In this document: positions 54,989 to 63,402 of the stretch, one piece after another | Position numbering within the stretch: position 1 is the stretch's first letter | How the letters are laid out: each line of letters starts with the position of its first letter | Source of the DNA: Fibrobacteraceae bacterium | GTDB taxonomy: Bacteria > Fibrobacterota > Fibrobacteria > Fibrobacterales > Fibrobacteraceae | DNA length: 64,000 bases | Direction: 5' to 3' | Assembly (NCBI GenBank): GCA_017631885.1 | Contig: JAGBSH010000029.1 | Coordinates: forward strand, 22,704 to 86,703 | The notes under the pieces: model-generated | The model's input: the letters and a program-made list of their open reading frames with translations, nothing else | Told to the model about the DNA's origin: nothing | Database searches by the model: none | Made by a program: the position numbers and the translations under genes

Positions 54989-55901
54989 TGATCAATCCTT
55001 TGTAAGTAAGTCTTTTGTTTACTGAATTTTGAATTACAGAATCTATTCTAGTGAGCGGATGAACATCTTTCATGTTGTATCTAATTGCAAATTCATTGAT
55101 GTATTTTTGCAAATGTTTTTGACTCCAATAGTGATAATATCCGAAGTGTCCTCTACGAACTAAAGCCCAAAAACTTTCTATTCCGTTAGTGTGAACTATT
55201 CCGTTTACATATTGTCCTAAAGAGTGATTAACTCTTTGGTGATTAAATTCTTTTAAGTTCTTGTATGCAGGATATTGGTCGGTATAAACATTTGCTCCTG
55301 CTTCTACATTTTCACGAATTGTTTTTGTTAAAGTTTTTTGATTAGTTTTTTCTACAGAAAATGCTTTTACTTTTCCCGAACGAGATTTTAAGCCGACCAC
55401 GGGAGATTTACCTACTGCTCCTCGTCCTGCGTTCATTCTTTTGTCTGCGTGTTTATTCTTTTCTTTACCACCGATATAAACTTCATCTACTTCTATTGTG
55501 TCAGTGAATTTTTCAGATTCATTAGAAGTCCAAGCTTCTCTTATTCTATGAGCTAAAAACCAAGCGGTCTTTTGTGTGCATTTAAGATATTCGGCTAATT
55601 GTAAAGAGGAAACGCCTTTCTTTGAGTTTGTGAGGATATAAATAGCTAAAAGCCATTTTTGGAGCGGAAGTCTACTTTCTGCTAACATCGTTCCCGTTCT
55701 TACGGAGAAATGTTTTCTGCAAGATTTACAACGAAAAGGCATTGGCTTTTTGTCTTTGCATTCCGATATATGTTCACCGCCACAATGTGGGCAAACAATT
55801 TTTTCGCCCCAACGAAGTTTTTCAAAATACTTTTCAGCAGCTTCTTCTGTTGGATATTTTTGAAAGAAGTCTATTATACTAAATTTTTCTATATTTTCCA
55901 T
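54963..55901 (-). CDS. IS1595-family (ISXO2-like) transposase
   Basis: A 312-aa transposase. N-terminal zinc ribbon (CPHCGGEH ... CKSCRKHF), helix-turn-helix (SSLQLAEYLKCTQKTAWFLA), then the catalytic domain: EVDEVYIGGKEKNKHADKR (first Asp), NVYTDQYPAYKNL (second Asp) and HTNGIESFWALVRRGHFGYY (the N/E element typical of this family). Length and layout are those of the ISXO2-like subgroup. The start codon lies in a partial palindrome (TTTCCACATATGGAAA) that might limit translation. Intact, so the element may be active. Confidence 0.95.
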   Translation of the reverse strand: MENIEKFSIIDFFQKYPTEEAAEKYFEKLRWGEKIVCPHCGGEHISECKDKKPMPFRCKSCRKHFSVRTGTMLAESRLPLQKWLLAIYILTNSKKGVSSLQLAEYLKCTQKTAWFLAHRIREAWTSNESEKFTDTIEVDEVYIGGKEKNKHADKRMNAGRGAVGKSPVVGLKSRSGKVKAFSVEKTNQKTLTKTIRENVEAGANVYTDQYPAYKNLKEFNHQRVNHSLGQYVNGIVHTNGIESFWALVRRGHFGYYHYWSQKHLQKYINEFAIRYNMKDVHPLTRIDSVIQNSVNKRLTYKGLINGETTKNN

Positions 55902-55996
55902 ATGTGGAAATATATATAAACAAAAGCCTTTTGGCTAGTTAAGTATTTTTATTGTTTGTAAAATATACTTTACCAAGATGAAAATCTTGCTAAAAA

Positions 55997-56020
55997 TGGC
56001 TAATTATGTATATAGTTCCC
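55997..56020 (-). repeat. Right terminal inverted repeat of the IS1595-type element
   Basis: Perfect inverted copy of 53180-53203, ending TATAGTTCCC. Confidence 0.95.
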
Positions 56021-56069
56021 TTAAAAAAAAAGTTAATTTTCTTACAGTCACTTTTTATGAAAGAAGATT

Positions 56070-56726
56070 ATGGAAGAAAAACAAGAACAATCTAATTCTG
56101 AAGGCAATCGTTGGCAACGTAGAAAAGAACAACGACCTACAGAAATTATTCAAGCAGCAAAAAAACTTTTTGTTTCTCAAGGTTTTGCCGCCACTAAAGT
56201 TGCCGATATTGCAAAAGAAGCTGGTATTCAACCAGGCACGCTTTATGTGTATTTTGAAAACAAAGAAGCTCTTTTTAAAGCTGTTATTGAAGAATCCATT
56301 AAGCCTCTTTTAAATTACGCTGACGGCATTATTGACAATTTTACTGATTCGCCTCAAGAACTTATCCGCACTCTCGTTCAACGTTGGTGGGATACTCTTG
56401 AAAGCGATGCTTGCCGAGGCATTCCAAAACTATTAACCTCTGAATCTCAAAATTTCCCAGAATTAGCAGCCTTTTACACAAGAGAATGTATCGACCCTGC
56501 CAAAAGAATGATTTATCGTGTTTTAGAATACGCTTTAAATAAAAAAGAAATTCGCCTTTTAAACATGGAAATGGCTTCAAGAGTCATATTCTTCATTCTC
56601 CACCAGTTGTTAGTGAATGCTCATTCATTTGCTGAATACGACCCTTCTCCTGTCAGCACAAAAGCCATGTTAAATACAGTCGCTGACTTTATTATTCGGT
56701 CTGTTCTTAAAACGGAAACCAATTAA
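56070..56726 (+). CDS. TetR-family transcriptional regulator
   Basis: A 218-aa repressor. The N-terminal helix-turn-helix is clear: EIIQAAKKLFVSQGFAATKV, ADIAKEAGIQPGTLYVYFEN, KEALFKAVIEE. The C-terminal ligand domain is helical with no known ligand. The gene is read together with queH, whose ATG directly follows its stop. As the MATE pump lies upstream on the other side of the element, it may once have been its neighbour and regulator; the insertion would have separated them. That is inference. Confidence 0.9.
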   Translation: MEEKQEQSNSEGNRWQRRKEQRPTEIIQAAKKLFVSQGFAATKVADIAKEAGIQPGTLYVYFENKEALFKAVIEESIKPLLNYADGIIDNFTDSPQELIRTLVQRWWDTLESDACRGIPKLLTSESQNFPELAAFYTRECIDPAKRMIYRVLEYALNKKEIRLLNMEMASRVIFFILHQLLVNAHSFAEYDPSPVSTKAMLNTVADFIIRSVLKTETN

Positions 56727-57377
56727 ATGCGGGAAAACTATTCCCAACAGTTGTCAAAGCTGATTGAAAAACTTCAAAAAGAAGGCAAAGTCCCGCATCT
56801 CTTGTTGCATGCTTGTTGTGCCCCTTGCAGCAGTCATTGCCTTGAATATTTATCCAAATATTTCCGGATTACCGTTTTTTACTACAACCCAAACATTTCG
56901 CCAAAAGAAGAATACGCTCTTCGTATTGAAGAAATCAAGCGCTTTGTCAAAGAATTCAAAGCAGAAAATGAAATCACTCTCATTGAAGGCAAATACGAAC
57001 CAGAGCGTTATTTTCAAACCATTAAAGGTTTTGAAGAAGAACCTGAAGGTGGCAAGCGTTGTGAACTATGCTTTAAACTCCGGCTTTCAGAATCAGCTAA
57101 ACTCGCAAAAGAATTAAACGCCGATTACTACACAACAACTCTTTCTATTAGCCCACTTAAAAACGCAGAACTTTTAAACCGAATTGGTAAAGAAGAAGGT
57201 GATGCGGTTGGTATAACTCATCTGCCTTCAGACTTCAAGAAAAAAGGTGGTTACGCCCGTTCTATAGAACTTTCAAAAGAATACAACCTTTACAGACAAA
57301 ACTTCTGCGGCTGTGTTTACTCTATGCAAGAAGCCAAAGAACGAGAAGCAAAAAAAATCGCAAAAGAGGAATTATGA
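56727..57377 (+). CDS. queH: Epoxyqueuosine reductase QueH
   Basis: Last step of queuosine synthesis in tRNA anticodons, reducing epoxyqueuosine with an iron-sulfur centre. A 216-aa protein with the family cysteines: HLLLHACCAPCSSH near the start, GGKRCELCFKLRL in the middle and QNFCGCVYSM near the end. Residues YNPNISPKEEYALR and TTLSISPLKN also match. This is the non-cobalamin form. Starts directly after the tetR stop and overlaps the next gene by 4 bp (ATGA type). Confidence 0.94.
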   Translation: MRENYSQQLSKLIEKLQKEGKVPHLLLHACCAPCSSHCLEYLSKYFRITVFYYNPNISPKEEYALRIEEIKRFVKEFKAENEITLIEGKYEPERYFQTIKGFEEEPEGGKRCELCFKLRLSESAKLAKELNADYYTTTLSISPLKNAELLNRIGKEEGDAVGITHLPSDFKKKGGYARSIELSKEYNLYRQNFCGCVYSMQEAKEREAKKIAKEEL

Positions 57378-57763
57378 TTTTTGCTTTAATCGGTTCAATC
57401 GCTCTAGGGATTCAAATTCTACTTTACCTTCTTATGGTATTAGGTGTGCCTATTGCTTCTATCACTCTTGACGGCAAATACAAAGTTCTTCCAAAAGAAT
57501 TCCGTGGGGCTTACTTAGCATCAATCGTTACACAAATCCTTATACTTTTAACATTACTACAGAGTGGCTCTATTTTATCTTTACCATTCCCAGGAATCAT
57601 CACAAGAATTTTAGCCGTTCTCTTCGCTTTATTTTTAACATTCAATGCAATTAAAATTTTTGCCGCAGGTCAAAGCCCCGAACGAAAAATAATTTTCCCA
57701 TTAACAGCCATTACCGCTTTATCCTTTTTTGCAACAATTTCAACTGTCCCCATATCACCATAA
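57374..57763 (+). CDS. Small four-helix membrane protein
   Basis: A 129-aa integral membrane protein with about four hydrophobic helices (ALIGSIALGIQILLYLLMVL; LASIVTQILILLTLLQS; ITRILAVLFALFLTFNAIKI; LTAITALSFFATI). Not recognised. The ATG overlaps the queH stop, so it is translated with it. Confidence 0.7.
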   Translation: MIFALIGSIALGIQILLYLLMVLGVPIASITLDGKYKVLPKEFRGAYLASIVTQILILLTLLQSGSILSLPFPGIITRILAVLFALFLTFNAIKIFAAGQSPERKIIFPLTAITALSFFATISTVPISP

Positions 57764-57780
57764 AAAGCTACATTACCAAC

Positions 57781-58698
57781 ATGAAAAAAGTTTTTGTTAC
57801 AGGCGTTGCGGGCCAATTAGGTCACGATTTAATCATAGAACTATCTCAAAATAACATCGCCTCTATCGGAAGCGACTTACCCACAGAATATACTGGTTTA
57901 AAAGACCACGAAGCCATTTTAAAAATGCCTTATCGTTCTATGGATATTACAGACAAAGCCGCTGTCGAAAAAATCCTTTTAGAAGAAACACCAGATGTTG
58001 TCATTCACTGCGCCGCCTGGACTGCAGTCGATTTAGCCGAAGAACCAGAACACCAAGAAAAAGTCCATAAAATCAACGCCGAAGGCACAAGAAACATAGC
58101 CGAAGCTTGCAAAAAACTCAACTGCAAAATGATTTACATAAGCACAGACTATGTTTTCAACGGACAAGGCGAAACTCCTTGGGAACCCGATTGCAAAGAT
58201 TATGCCCCATTAAACGTTTACGGACAAAGCAAACTCGACGGAGAACTCGCCGTAAGTTCACTCCTTGAAAAATTCTTCATTGTTCGCATTGCTTGGGTAT
58301 TCGGCAAAAACGGCAAAAACTTTATCAAAACCATGTTGCAAGTCGCAAAAAAACACGACACAGTCCGCGTTGTAAACGACCAAATCGGCACACCAACTTA
58401 CACAAGCGACTTAGCCAAACTTCTCGTTGAAATGGCAAATAGCGAAAAATACGGCTACTACCACGCCACAAACGAAGGCGGTTACATCAGCTGGTTTGAC
58501 TTCACAAAAGAAATCTACAAGCAAGCAGGACTTTCTACAACCGTACTTCCGGTAACCACCGCAGAATACGGCATAAGCAAAGCCGCTCGCCCATTCAACA
58601 GCCGGCTAGAAAAATCCAAACTCTCAGACGCCGGCTTTTCAAGACTCCCCACTTGGCAAGACGCTCTTTCCCGCTACTTAAAAGAAATCGAAATTTAA
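57781..58698 (+). CDS. rfbD: dTDP-4-dehydrorhamnose reductase (RmlD/RfbD)
   Basis: Extended short-chain dehydrogenase producing dTDP-L-rhamnose for cell-surface glycans. Cofactor site FVTGVAGQLG, then VIHCAAWTAVDLAEE, KMIYISTDYVFNG and the catalytic Y-x3-K in VYGQSKLDGE. RIAWVFGKNGKNFIKTM and NDQIGTPTYTSDLA are RfbD hallmarks. Starts 17 bp after the membrane protein gene. The other rml genes are not in this window. Confidence 0.94.
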   Translation: MKKVFVTGVAGQLGHDLIIELSQNNIASIGSDLPTEYTGLKDHEAILKMPYRSMDITDKAAVEKILLEETPDVVIHCAAWTAVDLAEEPEHQEKVHKINAEGTRNIAEACKKLNCKMIYISTDYVFNGQGETPWEPDCKDYAPLNVYGQSKLDGELAVSSLLEKFFIVRIAWVFGKNGKNFIKTMLQVAKKHDTVRVVNDQIGTPTYTSDLAKLLVEMANSEKYGYYHATNEGGYISWFDFTKEIYKQAGLSTTVLPVTTAEYGISKAARPFNSRLEKSKLSDAGFSRLPTWQDALSRYLKEIEI

Positions 58699-58839
58699 AC
58701 AAATTAAACTTCTTTGAATTTATATAAAAGGGAAAAGCCTTTCCCTAGTTCGCACGTTGTTGCTCACTACCCTTTCTGTATTTTTTTTCAATAAATGAAC
58801 TCATTTTCTAAGCAATAAAAGCCTCAGCAAGCCTATTTA

Positions 58840-59270
58840 TTGCAAAGCGAATTTTGCCATCGCACGCAACATTTGTTTTTGGATTACTTCACTGCGCTCG
58901 TAATGACAAAAGCCAAGATGGCCACAAGGCACAAGGCCTCTCGCCATGACAATCCTAAACCTTGCCCAAGACTTGTTCGCGCTTCTTGCCTGAGAACCTT
59001 GTCACTCGCGAGACGTGTAGAATGCACGGCGCGGCAATCTACTTGCTAGTTCTACACTTGCCCACTTTTGTCATTGCGAAACATGCCGCTCGGTTCTTGT
59101 CATTGCGAACCCAAACAAGATGTTTTTGCGAAACCTAAATGTGAGCCTGCCACGAGCCACACTTGTGGCGTGGTGGAAGCAATCCCATTGCCAACAGATC
59201 GCCACACTATGTTCGCGATAACAATCCGTACTACGTTCGCGATGACAACTTGTTTTTAAATGGCCACACA
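58840..59270. repeat. Non-coding stretch with degenerate CATTGCGAA / TAATGACA repeat units
   Basis: The 790-bp gap after rfbD holds no gene. It contains short, partly inverted repeats: TTCACTGCGCTCGTAATGACA, then TTGTCATTGCGAA twice (59069 and 59097), and GCCACACTATGTTCGCGATA / ACTACGTTCGCGATGACA. Modules of this kind are scattered in many gut-bacterial genomes as REP-like elements. The rest (58700-58840, 59270-59436) shows nothing. Confidence 0.5.
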
Positions 59271-59436
59271 GATTGAGATGACCGAGCAAATAAGGACAAC
59301 TGCGCAAGCATCAATCCCGGAGACAACGAAAATAGCACAGCCATTGTAATTATTAATTTCATCTATTCCCTCATAAAATCCTTCTATAAAATAACATATC
59401 CCTTTAGATTCCTTATTAAAAAATAGTTCTCACAAA

Positions 59437-59469
59437 AAAACCTCGGAAGCATAAAGCTTCCGAGGTTTT
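59437..59469 (-). terminator. Rho-independent terminator of the ABC transporter operon
   Basis: Perfect 14-bp stem AAAACCTCGGAAGC / GCTTCCGAGGTTTT with an ATAAA loop and, on the minus strand, a following T run. It lies 20 bp after the last ATPase gene. Confidence 0.93.
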
Positions 59470-59488
59470 CACTTATGACAAATAAAAA

Positions 59489-60298
59489 TTACTTCTTACT
59501 TCTGTGACTATTCTTAATCCATTCCGTTTTGTGAACTTCAGGAATATCGTCAAGCAACTTCAAAGTATGTGGTTCCTGGGTTTTATCCAAAACTTCTTCT
59601 GGAGTTCCCTGGTTCACAATTTTGCCATCGTGCATAATAAAGATACGGTCACTTACATAGTTTGCAAGGCCAATATCGTGAGTCACGAAAACAATGGTCA
59701 TTTGAAGTTCTTGTTTAAGCTTCATCAAATAATCAAGAATGTTTGCACGAACGCAAGCATCCACCATCGAAGTTGGTTCATCAGCAATAAGCACTTTTGG
59801 ACGCAAAGCAAAAATACGAGCCAAAAGCATACGTTGCATCTGACCACCAGACAATTCAAAAGGATACTTCCCTTCAATATCTGAAGGTTTTACGTTCACA
59901 GCTAAAAGACCAGCATCTACACGAGCTTTCACTTCTTCTTTACTTGGTTTATCCTTCAAAATATTTAAGGAATCTTCCAATTGAGAACGAATAGAAAAGA
60001 ACTGGTTAAAGCAGCTGAACGGATCTTGGAACACCGATTGAACTTCATTCCAGTGATTTTTCAAGTTCTTAATCTGGTGATCTCTGTAAAGGAATGTTCC
60101 ACGAGATGGCTGATAAAGACCAAGCATAATCTTTGCAAGAACACTCTTACCGCAACCAGAACCGCCCACAATAGAAATGATTTCTCCATCGTAAATATCA
60201 AAAGAAACATTGTCTACTGCTGTTTTAAGATTTTTGCCTGCGCCAAAAGTTTTGCTTACATTCTGGGCAGAAAAAACAACGGACTTATTATTTGGCAT
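59489..60298 (-). CDS. dppF: Oligopeptide/dipeptide-type ABC importer, ATPase (DppF/OppF-like)
   Basis: A 269-aa ATP-binding subunit. Walker A GGSGCGKSVLAK, signature FELSGGQMQRMLLARIFAL, Walker B VLIADEPTSMVD and the switch His in VTHDIG. The sequence SVFQDPFSCFNQF is the Q-loop typical of the DppF side. Start overlaps the end of the first ATPase by 11 bp. It pairs with the DppD-like subunit as a heterodimer. Family transporters carry peptides, nickel or, in some lineages such as Thermotoga, oligosaccharides. Confidence 0.92.
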   Translation of the reverse strand: MPNNKSVVFSAQNVSKTFGAGKNLKTAVDNVSFDIYDGEIISIVGGSGCGKSVLAKIMLGLYQPSRGTFLYRDHQIKNLKNHWNEVQSVFQDPFSCFNQFFSIRSQLEDSLNILKDKPSKEEVKARVDAGLLAVNVKPSDIEGKYPFELSGGQMQRMLLARIFALRPKVLIADEPTSMVDACVRANILDYLMKLKQELQMTIVFVTHDIGLANYVSDRIFIMHDGKIVNQGTPEEVLDKTQEPHTLKLLDDIPEVHKTEWIKNSHRSKK

Positions 60299-61283
60299 AA
60301 TCGCACCTCACCTGACGATCACCGACAATGCGGAGTTCTTGGGTATTCTTTTTACAATCTGCGCATGCACGAGCACAACGGTCAGCAAAACGGCAACCAA
60401 CAATAGCCTTTTTAAGTGAAGGTGGAGCACCTTCAATAGCTACAGGTTTACGTGTACGCTGGCTCTGTTCTGTACTGAGCATAGCTCCCATCAAAGCCTG
60501 AGTATAAGGGTGACGAGGGTCTTTAACAACTTGTTCTGCTGTTCCTTTTTCAACAATTTCACCTGCATACATAATTGCAATGTTATCAGCTACGTGATAA
60601 AGCAAAGGCAATTCGTGCGTAATGAAAATCATTGTTGAGAAAATACCCTTATCAAGAAGGTCAAAAATCATCTTGATAACTTCTTTTTGAGTACTTACGT
60701 CCAAAGCAGAAGTTGGTTCATCAGCAATCACCATTTGCGGGTTAAGCAAAGTAGAAATGCCAATAACAGAACGTTGGCGTTCACCAGCAGTCAACTGAAT
60801 CGGATAAGAATTCAAAACGCGGTTCGTGTCCATTCCAAACAAGTCAAAACGTTCACGAAGACGGTCATAAATTTCGTTTTTGTTGATGTTTCCTGCGGTT
60901 TGGTGAGCAGCAATAACGTCAGCCGCAATGTCTTTGATTTTACGCACAGGGTTCAAAGCATTGAACGCACCTTGCGGAATCATAGAAACTTTTTGCGCAA
61001 GCACATTAGAACGGACATCTTCAATAGAACGGTTCATCAAAGATTCCATTTTATCACCATTCTTTACGCGAACATCACCAGATGTTGGGAAAAGAGGTGG
61101 AATACACATGCCCATAAGTCCGCTCACAAGCGTAGACTTACCACAACCAGATTCACCAGCTATGCCAAGAATTTCACCTTGCTTCATTGAAAAAGAAACA
61201 TCGGTAACTGCATGAGTCTTGTCGCCAAAACGGCCAAGATAATGAAGACTCAAATGATCTACTTCAAAAATATTTTCTGACAT
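60288..61283 (-). CDS. dppD: Oligopeptide/dipeptide-type ABC importer, ATPase (DppD/OppD-like)
   Basis: A 331-aa ATPase. Walker A GESGCGKSTLVSG, Q-loop MIPQGAFNALNP, signature QLTAGERQRSVIGISTL (with TAGE rather than SGGQ, as is common in DppD), Walker B MVIADEPTSALD and ITHELP. The C-terminal extension has the cysteine set of this family (GCRFADRCARACADCKK ... VRCDY), which in relatives binds an iron-sulfur cluster. Overlaps the DppF-like gene by 11 bp. Confidence 0.92.
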   Translation of the reverse strand: MSENIFEVDHLSLHYLGRFGDKTHAVTDVSFSMKQGEILGIAGESGCGKSTLVSGLMGMCIPPLFPTSGDVRVKNGDKMESLMNRSIEDVRSNVLAQKVSMIPQGAFNALNPVRKIKDIAADVIAAHQTAGNINKNEIYDRLRERFDLFGMDTNRVLNSYPIQLTAGERQRSVIGISTLLNPQMVIADEPTSALDVSTQKEVIKMIFDLLDKGIFSTMIFITHELPLLYHVADNIAIMYAGEIVEKGTAEQVVKDPRHPYTQALMGAMLSTEQSQRTRKPVAIEGAPPSLKKAIVGCRFADRCARACADCKKNTQELRIVGDRQVRCDYAK

Positions 61284-61294
61284 ATCGTTACCTC

Positions 61295-62140
61295 TTACTT
61301 ACGGAGACGTGGGTTAAAGACGCCTTCCATAGAAGTATTGATCAAATACAATGCAAACACGGTAAGCGTAATAATGATAGTCGCTGGGAGGAATGCAATC
61401 CAGATACCATCAGAAAGAGCGCCGTTATCTTTTGCCTGGTTCAAAATAATACCAAGAGAGGTTGAATCTAAAGGACCAAGACCAATCATGGAAATAGATG
61501 CTTCGGAAAGAATGCCCGAAGAAACCTGCATAATGAACACCATGAATACATAAGAAAGCAAATACGGGAGCACGTGTTTGATAACAATCGTTAGTGAACT
61601 TGCACCATTGATACGGGCAAGAGAAATATGGTCACGGCTACGAAGTGATGATGCCTGAGCGCGAACAGCACGAGCAGACCAACTCCAAGTGGTAAGACCA
61701 ATAATCAAGCCAATCAAAGTTAAAGAACGACCATCTTTCACAGCAGAGCTGATGAGAACGAGAATAACGAAAGATGGGATAACGATAAAGAGGTTTGTGA
61801 GCATGTTCAAGACTTCATCAATCCAACCACCGCGGAAACCGCCGAAAAGACCAATGAAAACCCCGAGAACAGTAGCAATAATACCTGCTACAAATCCTAC
61901 ATAAAGAGATGAACGCAAACCACTAATCAACAAAGACATGTAATCGCGACCAAGATGATCCGTTCCAAGCAAGTGTTCTGCAGAAGACGGAGCATAAGGG
62001 CCGGCCACAATATCACGAGCATTTGTATCGACGTTATAAACAATCGGTCCAAAGAATGCAATGATAAGAGTCAACAAGAAGAGGCAGATTCCGACAACGA
62101 ACATCGGCGACTTCATCAAATTTTTCAGAAGTTTCAACAT
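61295..62140 (-). CDS. dppC: Oligopeptide/dipeptide-type ABC importer, permease (DppC-like)
   Basis: A 281-aa inner-membrane permease with an N-terminal TM helix (about 13-33) and five more. The conserved LLGTDHLGRDYMSLLISGLR and LRSRDHISLARINGASSLTI (the EAA coupling motif, contacting the ATPases) are present. Begins 2 bp after the DppB-like stop. Works with it as a heterodimeric channel. Confidence 0.93.
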   Translation of the reverse strand: MLKLLKNLMKSPMFVVGICLFLLTLIIAFFGPIVYNVDTNARDIVAGPYAPSSAEHLLGTDHLGRDYMSLLISGLRSSLYVGFVAGIIATVLGVFIGLFGGFRGGWIDEVLNMLTNLFIVIPSFVILVLISSAVKDGRSLTLIGLIIGLTTWSWSARAVRAQASSLRSRDHISLARINGASSLTIVIKHVLPYLLSYVFMVFIMQVSSGILSEASISMIGLGPLDSTSLGIILNQAKDNGALSDGIWIAFLPATIIITLTVFALYLINTSMEGVFNPRLRK

Positions 62141-62142
62141 AA

Positions 62143-63393
62143 TTATTTACCTCCCATCTGGAGACCAGCTTTTACGCGTGGGTCAAACAAGGCGATCAAA
62201 ACGTCTACTGCGAAGTTAGCAAGAAGCACGCAAGTAGAAATCATCAAAGTACAACCTTGAATTGTAGCGTAGTCGTTTTGCTGGATAGCGGTAAGCATTG
62301 CCATACCAAGACCTGGGTAAGAGAAAATCATTTCTGTAATGAGAGCTCCACCCACCATGGAACCAAGAGACTGAGCAAGACCAGTCAACTGTGGAAGCAT
62401 AGCATTGCGGAATACATAGCTAATAATTTTTCCTTCGCGAAGTCCAAGCCACTTTGCATATTTCATGTAGTCAGTTCCAAGTTCATAAATGGACATGGAA
62501 CGCATACCTGTTGCTTGACCAGAAAGCAAAATTGGGAACACTGAGAAGAATGGTAAAACATAGTACCAACCAATGCTCTTGAAGAATTCCCAAGAGAAGC
62601 CTGGCACAATATCTTGACCGTAAGCGCCCATTGCTGGGAACCAACCAAGAGTAATAGAAAAGAGTGCTACAAGTAACATACCGAACACGAAGAACGGCAC
62701 ACCATTCAAGAACATTGCAAGAGGGAAGAAAACCTTATCAAAAATACCGCGCTTATAAGCAGCAAAAGCACCAAGCAAGTTACCTACAATCCAGCCAAGA
62801 ATAATTGTCGGGAACTGGATAGCAAGAGTCCAAGGCAAGGATTCTTTGATAATTTCAATAACTGGCTTCGGGTATTGGCTATAAGACAAACCAAAGTCAC
62901 CTTTAAAGACGTTCTTGATATAAACGAAGAACTGAGAAATTCCAGAAGCCAATTTTGGTTCACCTTTCATCTTCTGGCGTTCAGTAAAGACTGTATCTAA
63001 CTTAGAAACAGCAACACCAGCTGAATCAAGAACAGGAGCACCTGTAGAATCTAAAACCGGAACAGATTTGGTTACGATATTGCCATTAGCGTCAACCTGT
63101 GGAACGGTTTCCATAACGGGTTTGTCGCCATCCATTTCTGGAATGGAATCGTAAGCAACAGAACCATCTTCATTAAGTTCTGCCATACCAAAAGAAACAA
63201 GAAGACCTTCTTTTTTCTTTTTGGCTTCTTCTGGAGAAAGACCTTGTGCGGCCTTACCCATAATGATATCCACCGGATTGTTTTCTCCAAGACGTGGAAG
63301 AGTAAAGTTAATCGCAATGGCCACAATAAAGGTTAGGAGATACCAAAAACCCTTCTGCAGGACATAGCGTAGAGTAGGATATTGTTTTAACAT
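62143..63393 (-). CDS. dppB: Oligopeptide/dipeptide-type ABC importer, permease (DppB-like) with large periplasmic insertion
   Basis: A 416-aa permease, about 90 residues longer than usual. After the first TM helix and LPRLGENNPVDIIMGK there is a hydrophilic insertion (about 45-150). It contains repeated Val-Pro-Asp units (IPEMDGDKPVMETVPQVDAN and SVPVLDSTGAPVLDSAGVAV). The normal core then resumes at QFFVYIKNVFKGDFGLSY and contains the EAA motif (YMKYAKWLGLREGKIISYVF). The insertion would lie in the periplasm next to the binding protein. It may form an extra docking surface; function is unknown. Confidence 0.9.
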   Translation of the reverse strand: MLKQYPTLRYVLQKGFWYLLTFIVAIAINFTLPRLGENNPVDIIMGKAAQGLSPEEAKKKKEGLLVSFGMAELNEDGSVAYDSIPEMDGDKPVMETVPQVDANGNIVTKSVPVLDSTGAPVLDSAGVAVSKLDTVFTERQKMKGEPKLASGISQFFVYIKNVFKGDFGLSYSQYPKPVIEIIKESLPWTLAIQFPTIILGWIVGNLLGAFAAYKRGIFDKVFFPLAMFLNGVPFFVFGMLLVALFSITLGWFPAMGAYGQDIVPGFSWEFFKSIGWYYVLPFFSVFPILLSGQATGMRSMSIYELGTDYMKYAKWLGLREGKIISYVFRNAMLPQLTGLAQSLGSMVGGALITEMIFSYPGLGMAMLTAIQQNDYATIQGCTLMISTCVLLANFAVDVLIALFDPRVKAGLQMGGK

Positions 63394-63402
63394 GGTTCTT
63401 CC

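Larger units (their letters stand above)
53180..56020. mobile_element. IS1595-type (ISXO2-like) insertion sequence with methyltransferase cargo
   Basis: A 2841-bp element with perfect 24-bp terminal inverted repeats beginning GGGAACTATATACATAATTA. It holds, on the minus strand, the transposase, a 41-aa protein, a phase-variable GIY-YIG/EcoRI-type methyltransferase and a 66-aa protein, plus a 59-aa plus-strand frame. Each minus-strand gene overlaps or nearly touches the next, so all are one operon driven from the transposase end. Some IS1595-family elements are known to carry passenger genes. The flanking 8-mers (TTTAATTT left, TTAAAAAA right) are not identical, so no clear target duplication survives. 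Confidence 0.93.

Noticed and set aside
58840..59307. Small proteins in the 59-kb intergenic stretch
   Set aside because: Frames on both strands are built from the same short repeats (CATTGCGAA modules) and have no ribosome-binding sites.
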